Below, one piece after another: positions 44,256 to 58,864 of a stretch of 64,000 nucleotides of DNA (the first letter of the stretch is position 1; every line of letters starts with the position of its first letter). Source of the DNA: Gongronella butleri. Lineage: Eukaryota; Mucoromycota; Mucoromycetes; Mucorales; Cunninghamellaceae. The notes beneath the pieces were generated by a model that saw only the letters and a list, made by a program, of their open reading frames with translations, ran no database searches and was not told the origin of the DNA. Where the stretch lies: assembly GCA_025201375.1 (NCBI GenBank), contig JAIWZP010000005.1, positions 1 through 64,000 of the forward strand, written 5' to 3'. The translations under genes were made by a program, and so were the position numbers.

Positions 44256-45686
44256 GTTTATTTTTCCAGTTGTCAAGAAAATTGAGCTTGAAAATTGATT
44301 TATTGTACAGTACAGTACTGTATTGTTGTTTGATTGACGTTTGCTGTCGCGCGCGCGCCCCTGGTGGGGCCCAGGGCGCCCAGCCTTGGGAGAGCAGCAG
44401 CCCGCCAGCATGCCCGCAACGACCATCATCTTGCGTCTTCTTGCCCGTGCCACGCACGCGTCGAGAGACGGCGCCCCTTTCGGTGCTTGCCCCGGGTGCT
44501 ACAGCGAGCGAGCAAGCAAACTGCGGCCGTGGGGTTCCGGCCGTGGGGTTCCGGCCGTGGGGTTCCTGGCGCAGGCGATGAAGAAGCCATGAAAACTGTG
44601 GTGGTGTTTATTGGCAAAGCCAAAACAAGCCGGAGAAACAAGCAAGAAAGAAACAAAAAAGGTGTTGTCGAGAATGAGCACAATGAGGGGACAAAGAGAA
44701 GAGTGAGGAGGACTATGACACCCCCTTTTATGTACCGGTATGCATTTGTTGCTTGGGCATTGCTTGAGTGAGATCATGGCCGATGCGTCGCTACAGGGGC
44801 CACCGAGTGACATGTGAATTGGGCGTCCATCGAATCTTTTGTTTTCTTTTTTTTTTGAAAAAAGTAATAAAATTATCTTGGAAATTTGGATTCATCCGCA
44901 CAATGACGCAGTTGACCTGCTTTCAACGCTAGTTGAAAAAGGATGGGGGCGTGCCGAAATATCACACTGTAGCTTGGGCAAACTCATGAGAAATCGAGAA
45001 TGGGCCGCTGCAGCGCCTTGAAAGTTATATGAAAAACTCAGTATAGAACCTTTTGATTTGGGTGTGCTGCGCTCCTCTGACTGCTGCAAGGATGCAATTT
45101 GATTCCTCTATTAGGGTTTCCAGCTTGCCATTTCACACTAGGACGCGTATCGGCTCGTGCAGCACATCTTTTGGCAACTGAAACCTTGATTCATATGATA
45201 GCTAAAAACTACAAGGTCATAATGACAAGATGAACAAATTTGTGCAAATGGTCCCAAATGTGAAACAGCTGATGGTCAAGGTCAATACTATTCAACGGCT
45301 TCAAGACGACTCGGTCATTGGCTACAGTAGCACATTTCTGTGATACGCGCTGCGTGTAAAACCAGGTTCAATTGCACGCGTCGCTTTTCAATGGCTAGCA
45401 CATGAGGCCAAGATGCAAGGGCATGCTGCACTTCCCAAGGTTCAATGCCAGGGGCATAGCAAAAAAAAAAAAAAAAAGTCGGCCAAACATGATAAAAAAA
45501 ACATGCGTGTGCGCAAGCTTCAAAGCAAGGCCTTGCGCGCGGACACTTGTTTTTATTTTTGGAAGGTTGCGACGCGGCATTACCGCGTAAAAATAAGGTT
45601 CCGTGTTGCACAAAGAGGGCGACGGTAAATAAATTAGGCAAGAATCACTGCATTGAGCAAGAAAAAAAAAAAACGAACAAAATGGA
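44256..45686. other. Gene-poor stretch with a GC-rich island
   Basis: 44340-44580 is strikingly GC-rich against an AT-rich background and ends in three perfect 14-bp repeats GGCCGTGGGGTTCC (44525-44566). An open frame of 145 codons spans it but has low-complexity composition and no family signature. Nothing was recognised in 44800-45686. Confidence 0.5.
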
Positions 45687-47011
45687 TCACAATGGCTTCT
45701 CGGCGACAAAAAAGTACATTGGTGTGAAGATGTCCATTTGACCACCCTGAACGAGCGAGTCGGCGGCATCATTGAGGAGGCGCGAGGTCTCTAGGACGCC
45801 CTTGGGCACGAGGTTCACTGTGTTGAGGACGGTGAGTAGAACATCCGTGTACCTGCGCCCCCAAGGGGAGCGCAGCATGCCGCGGAAATTGCCATCAGAC
45901 TGGCTCAGCGTGTGGTACCAAGGGTTTGTCGCGTCGGGGTCCGTATGAGCCATGTCGTAGTGCTCCATGACGTGGAAACCAACGGCCTTTGCGGCGGCGA
46001 TGCATTGCTTGGTAGTGTACAGCTTGCTGATGGAATTGCCCTTTTCGATTTCATGGATAACGCGCGCCTGCGTGACGTCGTTGGGGTCGTACGCATCCGT
46101 TGTGCACCATTCATAGCATGCAAAGCGACCACCCGGCTTGAGCACGCGGAAAATCTCGCCATACACCATCTCCAGACGCGGCGCATGCACCGTGGCCTCG
46201 ACGGAAAAGACCGCGTCAAACGTCGCCTCGGCCACAGGCATCGCCGTAAAGTCGCCTTTGATAAACCCGCATCGGTCCGACAACCCATACTTTTCCGCGT
46301 ACCCAATGCACCGTTCGATCTGATATGCATTGTTATTGATGCCCGTGACGTGTGCGCCTCCCGAGGCCTTGATCACTTCGCGCAAGGGTCCACCTACACC
46401 GCAACCAACCTAGAATAGATACAAAATAGAAAAAAACACGTGAGAAAAATGGGACGATTCCACGCAAAAAAAGTCTTCAACCCCCCCCATGTTTTACATC
46501 CAAGACACGCTGATCGCGACGCAATCCAAGCTTCAGTGCCAAGAATGCCTCGTGGCGCTTGATGTTTTCTTCAAAAGTGTCGCCCTTGTATAGCTTGGCA
46601 AAATGGAACGATTGCCCCCAACCTAGCGGATGATGAAGATTAGAGAAAGACCCGAGGGAGATCAGAGCCCCTCAGGAACGCGACACGAAGCTTCTCAAAC
46701 GTCTTGTTCTCCCGTGTCCCTCCACCAACCCGCCCGCCCCTCCGCTCCTCCGTACCATATTCATAGAAATCCGTGACAAGGTCATAAAAGGCATTGGTCA
46801 TGGTCTGTGCCTGCTGGCGGCGGTCATCGACCGCGGCGTCGTTGCCAGGTTGGTCGACCCAATTGCCATGGTATGTGTCGGAAGCCTTGCCATGCAGATC
46901 CTTGCTCTTTAGTCCGATCTTTTGGAAAAAATGATCCTCATCTAGCACCAGCTGCTTGCCGTGATGCTGATGCATCGGCGCAGCAAATTCTTCGGATAGG
47001 ACAGGCGTCAT
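45687..47011 (-). CDS. ERG6: Sterol 24-C-methyltransferase (ergosterol biosynthesis)
   Basis: Exons (ascending): 45687..46409, 46498..46622, 46756..47011; 367 aa versus 380 in yeast Erg6. It transfers a methyl group from S-adenosylmethionine to C-24 of zymosterol- or lanosterol-type sterols at the ER/lipid droplet. Visible motifs: the sterol-binding YEYGWGQSFHFAKLY (across intron 1), SAM motif I VLDVGCGVGGP (across intron 2, about residues 124-135), EATVHAP, RVLKPGGRFACYEW, and the PWY..L segment near the C-terminus. The N-terminus lacks a signal peptide, as in the family. Introns fall at the borders of conserved motifs. Nothing suggests loss of function. Confidence 0.95.
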
Positions 47012-47394
47012 TCTTGGTTATATTCAGAAAAGAAATGGAAAAAAAAGAAAAAGAAAACAAAGAGAAAAAAAAGAGGGAGGCGATTGCCGATGGGAAAACA
47101 AAGACTTTTTAATGCGCTCGTTTTGGGAAATCTGGTGTTTGTGCCTTGGGTCCAATTTGCATAAAGTTTTGCTGCGAGCCAACAAGGGAGTTGACCAAGT
47201 GACGACATTGGCGGACGATCCCGAGACACCCCCCACTTTTTTTTTTTTTTTGCTTTGTGGGCGCCCAGTTGATCAATTGATCCCCTCTGCTCTTTATTTA
47301 CCAGGCGCGTGCGAACAAAAAAGAAAATATCGTTGTGAAAAAAGCGACGGCCGGGCAAACGAGGTGGCACAGTCGCCGGCAAGCGAGATTTAGT
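47012..47394. other. ERG6 upstream region
   Basis: Purine-rich on the plus strand near 47030-47090 (pyrimidine-rich leader on the ERG6 strand). No further gene was seen. Confidence 0.5.
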
Positions 47395-47679
47395 TTACCC
47401 GTTGATCCACGTATCCTGTAGCCGACGACCCCGGAGAACGCACAACCTTTTTTTTTTCTCCTGCAAGGTATCTGACTCATCAATGTGCATCCTGATAAAC
47501 ACGAATTGCGCTATCGTCACAGCCCAAATAAGAAAAAGGAGGGTACAAAGGCCGCCACTAATTTTTACTCTAGTGACGCGGGTTTTTACGCTCCCAAGGC
47601 CCGGCGCGTGATGCAGCGCGATGAGATGGTGCCCTAAAATCGTGGCCAATGGCGCCAACAAGTTCTTGTTGATGCCCAT
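47395..47679 (-). CDS. Hypothetical small membrane protein (uncertain)
   Basis: An open frame of 94 aa starting MGINKNLLAPLATILGHH, with one clear hydrophobic segment (about residues 43-62, LCTLLFLIWAVTIAQFVF) followed by a polar C-terminus. I do not recognise a family. The tail after residue 73 reads through a lysine run encoded by an A tract, so the true 3' end may be spliced. Support is composition and a plausible ATG only; it may be chance. Confidence 0.25.
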   Translation of the reverse strand: MGINKNLLAPLATILGHHLIALHHAPGLGSVKTRVTRVKISGGLCTLLFLIWAVTIAQFVFIRMHIDESDTLQEKKKRLCVLRGRRLQDTWING

Positions 47680-48236
47680 CGCGCGCACAAACACACACAC
47701 TAAAAGGGGCGATTACGCGCTAGGCTTAAGTAAGCGCGCGCCCGTGGAGCATGTGGAGTTGTTGGGCAACAGTAGCACAGATCAACCAATCCGGCCAGGC
47801 CGCCTTGGTCGCGTGGCAATCCCAGCAAAAACAAAAAAAAAAAAAAAAAAAAACGGAAAAAAAAGGACGCGCACACGTTTGCCCAATGAGAAGAGACTCC
47901 GAGTGAGATTCATCTCGCGTCTTCCTCGGGATTGCCCCAGGCGTGTCACCAAAAACGACCAAAAAAAAAAGAGGGGGTAAAAATAGCACCGAAAGGTGCA
48001 AGGACGCGGTTGATTTGGTTCAATCGCGGTTGGGGCATGGCGCGCCATTGTTCAAGTCTTCGTTTTGCACCATAGTTTTCCAGTGGGTGAAATGTGGGTC
48101 GTAACAATGCTCAAAAGCGGCAAAAAATAAAAGGAGCGGGGTCGGGGCTGCTCGTCAATGTCCGGCATTGAAAAAGGGAAAACATGTCTCACGGGCTCGT
48201 TTTTCGTTTTCTTTTTCCTTGTCAAACAACACAACC
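47680..48236. other. Intergenic upstream of MMF1
   Basis: Homopolymer A run (47829-47852). A T/C-rich tract (48198-48222) precedes the MMF1 start. No gene was recognised. Confidence 0.5.
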
Positions 48237-48961
48237 ATGTTCCCTCGTCTCTTTGCTCGCTCCATGTCCACGCTGTCGCGTGTCCGTACGTGTTGTTTGT
48301 ATTTTAATATCATTTCTTGTTCTTTTTCTCACGCATTTTTCTCACTAGAAACCGCCAAGGCCCCTGCTGCTATCGGCCCCTATGGTAAAACTTTTGGAAA
48401 TTTGACGCGTCCAAAAGCAATGGTGGCGGACTCAATTCCTTTTTTTTTTTTTATTGTGTAGCGCAAGCCATCAAGGTCAATGGCATGGTGTACACGTCCG
48501 GCTCTCTCCCTGTGAACCCTGCCTCTGGTAAGTCGTGATTCGCACGTGTCAATGCCGTGCTCCATTGTGTGCCAATGTGATGCGACATGTGCCAATTGAT
48601 CCATTCCCCCCCCCCACCTTAGGCGACGTCGTGGAAGGCGGTATCCAGGCGCAAACCGAGCAAAGCTTGGCCAACATGAAGGAAGTGCTCCTTGCATCGG
48701 GCTCCAGCCTCAATGACGTTGTCAAGACTACCGTATTCTTGAAGGACATGAACGAATTTGCTCAAATGAACGAGATCTATGCCAAGGTACAAAAGGAAAA
48801 AGGGAAAAAAAAAGACGATTGGGAAGATCGTGTTGCTCATTTGCTCATGTTTTCTCTAGTATTTTGCCGAGCACCAGCCTGCACGCAGCTGCGTTCAGGT
48901 GGCACGCTTGCCCAAGGACGTGTCAGTGGAGGTTGAGTGCGTTGCTGTCACCAAGGATTAA
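48237..48961 (+). CDS. MMF1: RidA/YjgF family enamine/imine deaminase, mitochondrial form
   Basis: Exons 48237..48285, 48349..48384, 48462..48527, 48623..48786, 48860..48961; 138 aa. RidA proteins hydrolyse reactive 2-aminoacrylate-type imines made by PLP enzymes; Mmf1 protects mitochondrial isoleucine metabolism. The N-terminal 15 residues ([15 protein letters not shown]) are basic and hydroxylated without acids, a good targeting peptide, which favours the mitochondrial paralogue. The core shows [58 protein letters not shown] and the active-site Arg in [14 protein letters not shown]. Four introns in such a short gene. Converges with KGD4 (64 b between stops). Confidence 0.93.
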
Positions 48962-49025
48962 AAAAAAAGAATAAAAAAGACAAACAATACATCCCTTTTT
49001 ATAAATCTACAATGCAATCCATCAT

Positions 49026-49507
49026 CTAGTACGTCAGACTGGCACCACCGAGCTACGGAAAAGTAAAACAAAAAAAAAAGTATGAGGACCTGTTTTGCGC
49101 ACAATGGGCCATGTTTCGTGATTTTTTTTTTTTTTTTTTACCTCAACGGCCTCCATTTCGGCTTCTGTGATAGGCACGCGGCGGTAACGCGCGGGCAGCT
49201 GGTTCATTTCGATGGCAGCGCCGTTGGAGGCAGCCGTGGAAGAAGGTGCGATGGGCGTGGGCGCGGCGGCACGGACGGGTTCAGGCTTGGGCACGTGTTT
49301 TTCAAGGTTTGCGGGCGTCAGAGGGTGAGGGCCGGTGTGAGGAGGTTGCGCTTAAGAAACAACAGGCGTGAGTCGTCATGGCACGGCCAGCCACGGGTGG
49401 GGGAGGGGCAAAAAAAAAAAGGACTTACACTTCCACAAAGACTGTCTTGAGCCGACAAATCGGATAAGAGGCTTGTGGACGGCACGCGCGGCAGAAGTGG
49501 GATGCAT
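49026..49507 (-). CDS. KGD4: KGD4/YMR31-type subunit of the 2-oxoglutarate dehydrogenase complex
   Basis: Exons (ascending): 49026..49052, 49142..49350, 49429..49507; 104 aa. Kgd4 (also called MRPS36) recruits E3 to the E1-E2 core of mitochondrial 2-oxoglutarate dehydrogenase. The N-terminus (MHPTSAARAVHKPLIRFVG) is a basic targeting-like segment with the family K.LI.F.G pattern and SLW. A proline-rich linker (PHPLTPANLEKHVPKPEP) is followed by the C-terminal signature LPARYRRVPITEAEMEAVE plus LGGA, the last part on a 27-b exon. The family is short and low in complexity, so recognition rests on these two ends and total length. Confidence 0.8.
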
Positions 49508-49769
49508 AGTGGTGAATGAACAAAAGAGGACAAGAAAGAGGGGAGGCAACAATGGACGAAAATTCTCCCTGCTTTATTTTTTTTCCAGCCCAAAAGGCCG
49601 TCATTGGCCGACAATCGTGAAAAACCGGGGAGCAAATGCAAAAAAAATAAAAAGAAATGGCACAGCAGATCGGCGCCAGACGACAATTGAAGCTTTTTTT
49701 CAAAGAGTCGCGTGGCATGGCTGATTGCATGAATCAAGGAGGCAAATGGCCTTGCTTACGAAAAAGACA

Positions 49770-49807
<38 letters not shown>

Positions 49808-50021
49808 TTGGAAATAGGCGGCTCTGATGGCAATCCATGGCCAAAATGGACAGGGAGGGGAGCAAGGGCAAGAGCAAGGCGCTGAGTTTGAAGTGCCGTC
49901 TCAAAAAGGGGGAAGAGACACCGTGGCTCGCCTTTCTCTTTCCAGATTTTTTTTTTAGCCTTGTGTGTTTTTTTCGCCTTTCCCTATCGTCCAGCCTATT
50001 TTATTTTATTGAAAGCCGTAG
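49508..50021. other. Intergenic, no recognised gene
   Basis: Contains a poly-A run of about 34 b (49771-49804). No gene was recognised. Confidence 0.5.
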
Positions 50022-51429
50022 ATGGTGGCAGAGGACTCGATCCAGGTAATGTCATGCTTTGTTTTAGCTGCCGCGTGTATGCTGATATTGCTTTGCTTGC
50101 TAGAAATCCGTATCTGTTCCTCAGCTGAGGTCCCAGCGGTGGCAAGGTACCTTTTTTTGCGCTCTTTTGCACCCAATTCACCGCCCAATGCAATCAATTC
50201 GGGCACAGCAAATTGATTTTTTTTTCTTTTTTTTTTTTTTGCTGCTAATGTTTGCTTTAGATACAACATTGATGCCTCAGCATAGCAGTGACATGCCACA
50301 AAAAGAGCCGTCCCTGGTAATGCACGATAAAAATAAAAAAAATCAGGCGATCCTCACCTTCCTTGTTCAATTTGCATGCAGAAGAAGCGCACCGCGCATC
50401 GGTCGATGGACAATGAGCAGCGACAGCTCTTTTTGCGTGAAATGGACCACACACGCGAACAACTCTCTCGATTCAAAAAGGACATGGACGGCCTGGCCAT
50501 GCAAATGAACAGCATGTCCGAGAACCTGGTACGAAAGAAAACGTCAATTAAGCGGCTTTGGGCCTGAATTGACCCCCACTTCCATTTTTTTTTTTCTGCA
50601 TTTTGGCGCAACTTACAGCATGCATCCAAGGACCGCGTGTGTGAGATTGAACAAGACTTGCTTGCAACACAAGAGAACAATGTCAATTTACAAGTATTGT
50701 TGGAGCGCGCCGTGCGACGGCAAAAAGAGACGGATCAACGCGCAACGCAGCGCATTCGTCATTTGCACTCGAATTTGTCCATGGTAAACCTCCTTTGGAG
50801 AGAGAGAGAAAAAAAAAAGGAGAAATGGAAGCTCATGGGTCTCTCTTGTTTTTTTACGTCTTTCTTTTTGTTTTGCGGGATGTTAGATTGCACGCGAGAG
50901 CAGCCAATTGCAGCAGCGTGTCGCGTCGCTCGAATATCTCCAGCAAGAGCACAATGGCAGTGTGCACGATATGGTGTCGCGGATGCAAGAGTATGTTTCC
51001 TTGTTGGACCAGGCACAGGACACATTATACTCGATGAAACACCCTGGCGTTGAAACATTGACCGTGTCGCTTCAAGACTTGGCACTTTTTGACTCACGTC
51101 GCACGAGCGCGGCAACCACGGCGACCACGGTCACCGCGACAACCCTCGACACGATGGTCGCCGACGATGCCGATGACGATGCCCTCTTTTCCAAAAGCAT
51201 ACCCACGCAAATCGTCCACAAACGCGCGTCGTTCCCGGCCAGGATACCGGCCTCGCCTCCCAAACCGCCCTCGCTCATGCCATTTTCTGCAACAATGGCC
51301 TCGAGACCCGTCACAGAGACCCAGGCTGCGGATCCGGCCCCTGCTTCGTCACAGCGCACCAAAGACAAAGCGTCGTCATCCACATCCCAGGCGGCCCCTG
51401 GTTTGTTGCTCTTGTTACGCGACGAATAG
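50022..51429 (+). CDS. Coiled-coil protein of unknown function
   Basis: Exons 50022..50045, 50104..50146, 50261..50316, 50382..50528, 50619..50783, 50887..51429; 325 aa, all phases consistent. Residues about 43-185 have heptad-like composition (REMDHTREQLSRFKKDMDGL, VCEIEQDLLATQENNVNL, QLQQRVASLEYLQQEH) and should form a long coiled coil. The C-terminal 120 residues are Ala/Thr/Ser/Pro-rich and probably disordered. No membrane segment or enzyme motif is visible. I do not recognise a family; a structural or tethering role is a guess from the coiled coil. The 8-codon first exon is the weakest part: the gene could start elsewhere. Confidence 0.6.
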
Positions 51430-52614
51430 CTCATTTTCTCTCTCATTCCCTCATTGTCACCCCCCCATGTACTCATGCTAATTTTATACACTCTTTTTAT
51501 TGTCAATAACCCCTTTGTCTATATTTATTTCTTCATTAAAGCCCCCTCCCCCATGTGATTTAAAAAAATATGGCAATGTGGCGCTGATAACCGATGCACA
51601 GACGTTTTTCCATTGGGGCGCCACGGTGGCGGTCTCATTTGCGTGAAAATGCTGAGCAAAATTGGCGAAACTCTGTGACAAAAAAGGGGAGAGGCGCGAG
51701 CACACGCAGCGGGAAACGCGTAGGTTTCGGGATGGACGGAGGTATTGGAACCCAAAAGGAATTCGATTTTTTTCTGAAATGACCAGTGTTGTTTTTGTCA
51801 TTTGAAATTGGCTCGCGTGACACAGCCGAGCTTGAGAGCCATTAGGCTGACAGGAAGACGCGGTCCATGGATTTGGGATCATAAAATGCGCGCTTTTTTT
51901 TCGTCTTGGCTTTTTCGTTTTCTGCAAGACCTGCTGACAAGCAACGCCAATTGGTTTGGTTTCCGATCGCCCTTTATTGTTTCTTGGCGACAACTTCCGA
52001 CGCGGCGGTGCGATCAAAACCCGCGATCAGGGGCATTGGATGCCCGCGAAACACGCAAAAAACCAAGCTTTTTTTATTCTTGCCTTAACAATAGGGCTGA
52101 TCCAATGTCAATGGGCAAATGAACAATGATGTCAGTGTTGTCTTGGCTCACGAGGCAAAAAGGAGATCCTTTTTTGTGCTTTGACAACGGAGATTTGGGG
52201 AAAAGGTAAAAAAGAAAAGTGAGCGCTTTTTTTTTTCTTTCGTATTTTTACCTTTTTGAGCGAAGCTTCCGCGCTTTGTGTCCCTTTCTCACACTCGCAC
52301 ATCGTCTTTTGACCCCACCATTGCCTAGACCTTTTTTCTTTTTGTTCAGCCTCCCCCACTTTTCCTTGAAAAAAAAGGTAAACGCAGGCAGGGGGGGCAT
52401 ATCTGATTTTTTTATCTTTTTGCCTCCCTTTTACGCGATTAAAAAAGCGCCCCTCTCACCCTCGATTTTTTTTTCTTTTTCTTTCTTTTTCTCAGTTTTG
52501 ACGCCTTGCCCCCCCCCCCTCTCTCTCCGCCCCTGCTCCCTCCTTGTCTCTTCTTTTTTTCTCTTTTTTTTCTTTTTTAGCGTCGTTTTGCTTTTTTTAT
52601 CTTAAAAGGTGACC
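51430..52614. other. PKC1 upstream region, pyrimidine-rich
   Basis: No gene was recognised. 52200-52612 is an extended T/C tract including C runs (52390s, 52509-52518) directly upstream of the PKC1 start, probably promoter and 5' leader. Confidence 0.5.
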
Positions 52615-56153
<3,539 letters not shown>

Positions 56154-56183
<30 letters not shown>

Positions 56184-57172
56184 CGCTCGGCGCGTCATTT
56201 TTTTTTCCCACCCCGCCTCCCCTTTCCCCCGCCCTCACTTTTTTTTTTGGCCTCTTTTTTTTTATTTCACGCCCTCCTCCACATCCAACCATCCACTCCA
56301 CCCTTGTTTTATCACATTTGTTCATGTTTTTTATGATGCTACTATCACGTTTTTGCCATTGTGCTTACTAAAGACGAAAAAAAAAATCTTTTTTAATTTG
56401 AAAGCCTTTTGTTGTCCGAATGCTTGGGTTTGGGGGGCCCCCTGCGGCTGCGCTCGGGTGGAGGCGATTTGTTTTTTTTTTTTTTGCAACGCATTTTGCC
56501 TTTGGCTCGCTGCGCACGCTAAGTTTTTAGAGCCAGTGACCAATCAAATGCTGCGGCTTCATTGGCCATTGCCCTTCCAACTCCCTTTTTTCTGTTGTTT
56601 TTTTTGCAAGGACACACACGCACACACACACAAAAAAAAAATTTCACTTGGTTCCTTCTTGTTCTTTATACCAAGGATACGTTTTTTTTTTCCTGACGCT
56701 CGCACCTGTCTCCTTTTGCTCAGGTTTGCTCCTCTTTTTCTCTTTGTCCTTTTCGTTTTCTCCTCCAGAAGCTCCATCAGGTACACGCCGCTTTGCCGTT
56801 GGCTGTCAGCTCGCTTTTGCTTTTCCGCTCGGCCAATACCCACTTTTATTCTTTTTTTCTTCCTCTCATCAGGTTTTTCTCCCTCTTCTTGTCTTGACTT
56901 TGCTTCCACGCAAGGCGCCTTTGCTCGGTCCAGTCGTCCTACCAACACACAGTCGTCGACGCTTCAATATTATTACCCCCTCTCTCTTTTTTTTTGTGTC
57001 TCGTTTCCGTGGTTTCTTTCGCTGTCTCCTTTTTGTTAGCCCCGCCCTTTCTTTTTTTATCGTTTGAGCGCAGTCCCCGCTGTCTTTTTTATCTCTTTTT
57101 TTCTTTTCCCTTTTTTCCTCCCCCTTCTTTTTTATACTTTGTTGCTTGCCCTTTTTTTTTAACATTTGATTG
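56154..57172. other. Intergenic: poly-A then ~0.9 kb pyrimidine-rich leader of the zinc-finger gene
   Basis: A run of about 27 A follows the PKC1 stop (56154-56180). The rest is dominated by T/C tracts up to the start at 57173, with only low-complexity open frames (phenylalanine/serine/leucine). Confidence 0.6.
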
Positions 57173-58864
57173 ATGTTGCCAGCCGTGATCCGCCCTGTGG
57201 CGTCGTCCATGAGCCCGACTCCGGATCAAGACAAGCCGCCCCTGTCGCCGCCGCCTGCGGGCAAGGCACGGCCGACGGAAAGCAAGACGGAGCCGTCCAG
57301 CCCGACATTGACCAAGCGCAGCAGTAGCAGTCGATGCGAGATGCTCAGTATTCGTGAGCTTACTGCTGCGGCTGATGGCGTTGGCCGACGACGTTTATCA
57401 TCGTCGCCTCCGCCCATGATACCATTTGCCTCGTGGTCGCGCACCCGCAGCACCCTGGGAAGCACACCAGAGGACGAACCTTCTTCTCAGGCGCCTGCGC
57501 CGCCTTTCAAGCTGCCGCCGCTGCTGCACCGTTCACGCAGTCTCAACGCACTTCCCATGGCATCTCACCGCCGCTCGTCCATCCACACAAGCTCACAACC
57601 CTCGTCCACATCAAGTGTCCGGTCCACCGCTTCATTACACAGAGCCTCCTTGGACAACGCCAAAACACCGTCTGCGCCCCCAAAGACCCACGCCGCCGCC
57701 CCCTATTTCCGCGCCACCTATTATTCGTCCGCCCCTGATATGTCCGACGCCTCGTCCCCCCAAGCCACCAGCCCTGCGCCCTCAGAAATGCTACTTTCTG
57801 CCGCCGCCGCCGCCGCAGCCAATCAGATGCAAGAAGACGACAACGAGGACGACGATGAAGACGAAGTCGACGAATTGGACGACGACGATGAAAAGAGCGA
57901 CATGGATGAAGAAGACGATGACGATGAAGACGATGACGATGATGACGACGACGATCAAGATCGCCGTCCAATGGCTCTTTCTGCACCAGCACCGACAATG
58001 CCACCCCCCGCATTGCTCAATGGCGCCTCGTTGCGTCATTTGCACATCAAACACGACGAGGACGGCTTTGCACACCTCCATCATCAACCACCAGGCCAAC
58101 CACCGCGTCCCGTCGTGTCCGCAGGCGCCACGGCACCTGTAGCAGCAGCAGCAACAGCAACTAGTACCACCAACTCCACTACCACCACCACCTCCACCAC
58201 GACAGCACCGCCCATGGCCCACCATCCTCACCATCCTCACCCACACCACCATCATCCACATCATCAAATCCACCCCCACCAGCAGCACCCGCACCACAAT
58301 CACCACAATCACCATCACCATCACCTCGTGCCTCATCCGCACCACCAACACCCGCATCACCCGCAACATCCCTTTGATGATATGGATTGGGATGCGCCCG
58401 TGAGGAAAAAGATCAAGACAAATGCCGCCATGGACGATGACGACGACGACGACGAATTGGATGACGAATTGGACGATGACGATGACATGATTCACCGCCC
58501 ACACCTCGGCTCCAACCTTGTCACCACCATCACCACCACCGCAACAAAGACAACCACCATCACCCTCGACGATGACATGCGCAGCCGGCCGTATCCTTGC
58601 CCACAGTGCCCGCGCCGCTTCAACCGTCGCTACAACCTGAATGCTCACATCCGCATCCACGACCCCAATCGCAAAAAGCTCTTTGATTGCCACATCTGCA
58701 CACAGTCCTTTGATCGCAAGCACGATCGCGACCGCCACGTCGACGCTATCCACTACCAAAACAAACGCAGAGTCCATTGCGAACTATGCGAGGCATCCTT
58801 CACGCGTCGCGACGCACTCACCCGACACATGCACAAGATCCATAATACCCGACCCGTGTCTTGA
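57173..58864 (+). CDS. C2H2 zinc-finger protein with acidic and His-rich tracts
   Basis: Single exon, 563 aa. Three C2H2 fingers occupy the C-terminus (about residues 473-557): YPCPQCPRRF...HIRIH, FDCHICTQSF...HVDAIH and VHCELCEASF...HMHKIH, with complete Cys/His pairs. A nuclear sequence-specific DNA-binding role is expected. Upstream lie a Ser/Pro-rich region, an Asp/Glu tract (about 220-265), a His/Pro tract (about 345-402) and a second acidic tract (about 415-440). The C-terminal finger placement after a disordered region resembles Msn2-like or Mucoromycota stress-type factors, but no target can be named. The ATG at 57173 is preceded by an in-frame TTG only. Converges with URA3. Confidence 0.85.
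   Translation: MLPAVIRPVASSMSPTPDQDKPPLSPPPAGKARPTESKTEPSSPTLTKRSSSSRCEMLSIRELTAAADGVGRRRLSSSPPPMIPFASWSRTRSTLGSTPEDEPSSQAPAPPFKLPPLLHRSRSLNALPMASHRRSSIHTSSQPSSTSSVRSTASLHRASLDNAKTPSAPPKTHAAAPYFRATYYSSAPDMSDASSPQATSPAPSEMLLSAAAAAAANQMQEDDNEDDDEDEVDELDDDDEKSDMDEEDDDDEDDDDDDDDDQDRRPMALSAPAPTMPPPALLNGASLRHLHIKHDEDGFAHLHHQPPGQPPRPVVSAGATAPVAAAATATSTTNSTTTTTSTTTAPPMAHHPHHPHPHHHHPHHQIHPHQQHPHHNHHNHHHHHLVPHPHHQHPHHPQHPFDDMDWDAPVRKKIKTNAAMDDDDDDDELDDELDDDDDMIHRPHLGSNLVTTITTTATKTTTITLDDDMRSRPYPCPQCPRRFNRRYNLNAHIRIHDPNRKKLFDCHICTQSFDRKHDRDRHVDAIHYQNKRRVHCELCEASFTRRDALTRHMHKIHNTRPVS

Noticed and set aside
44334..44771. 145-codon frame in the GC-rich island
   Set aside because: Composition-driven; no motif, and it includes the 14-bp tandem repeat.
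57791..58777. 328-codon minus-strand frame opposite the zinc-finger gene
   Set aside because: Antisense of Asp/His codon runs gives Val/Ile/Met strings; the fingers on the plus strand are intact.
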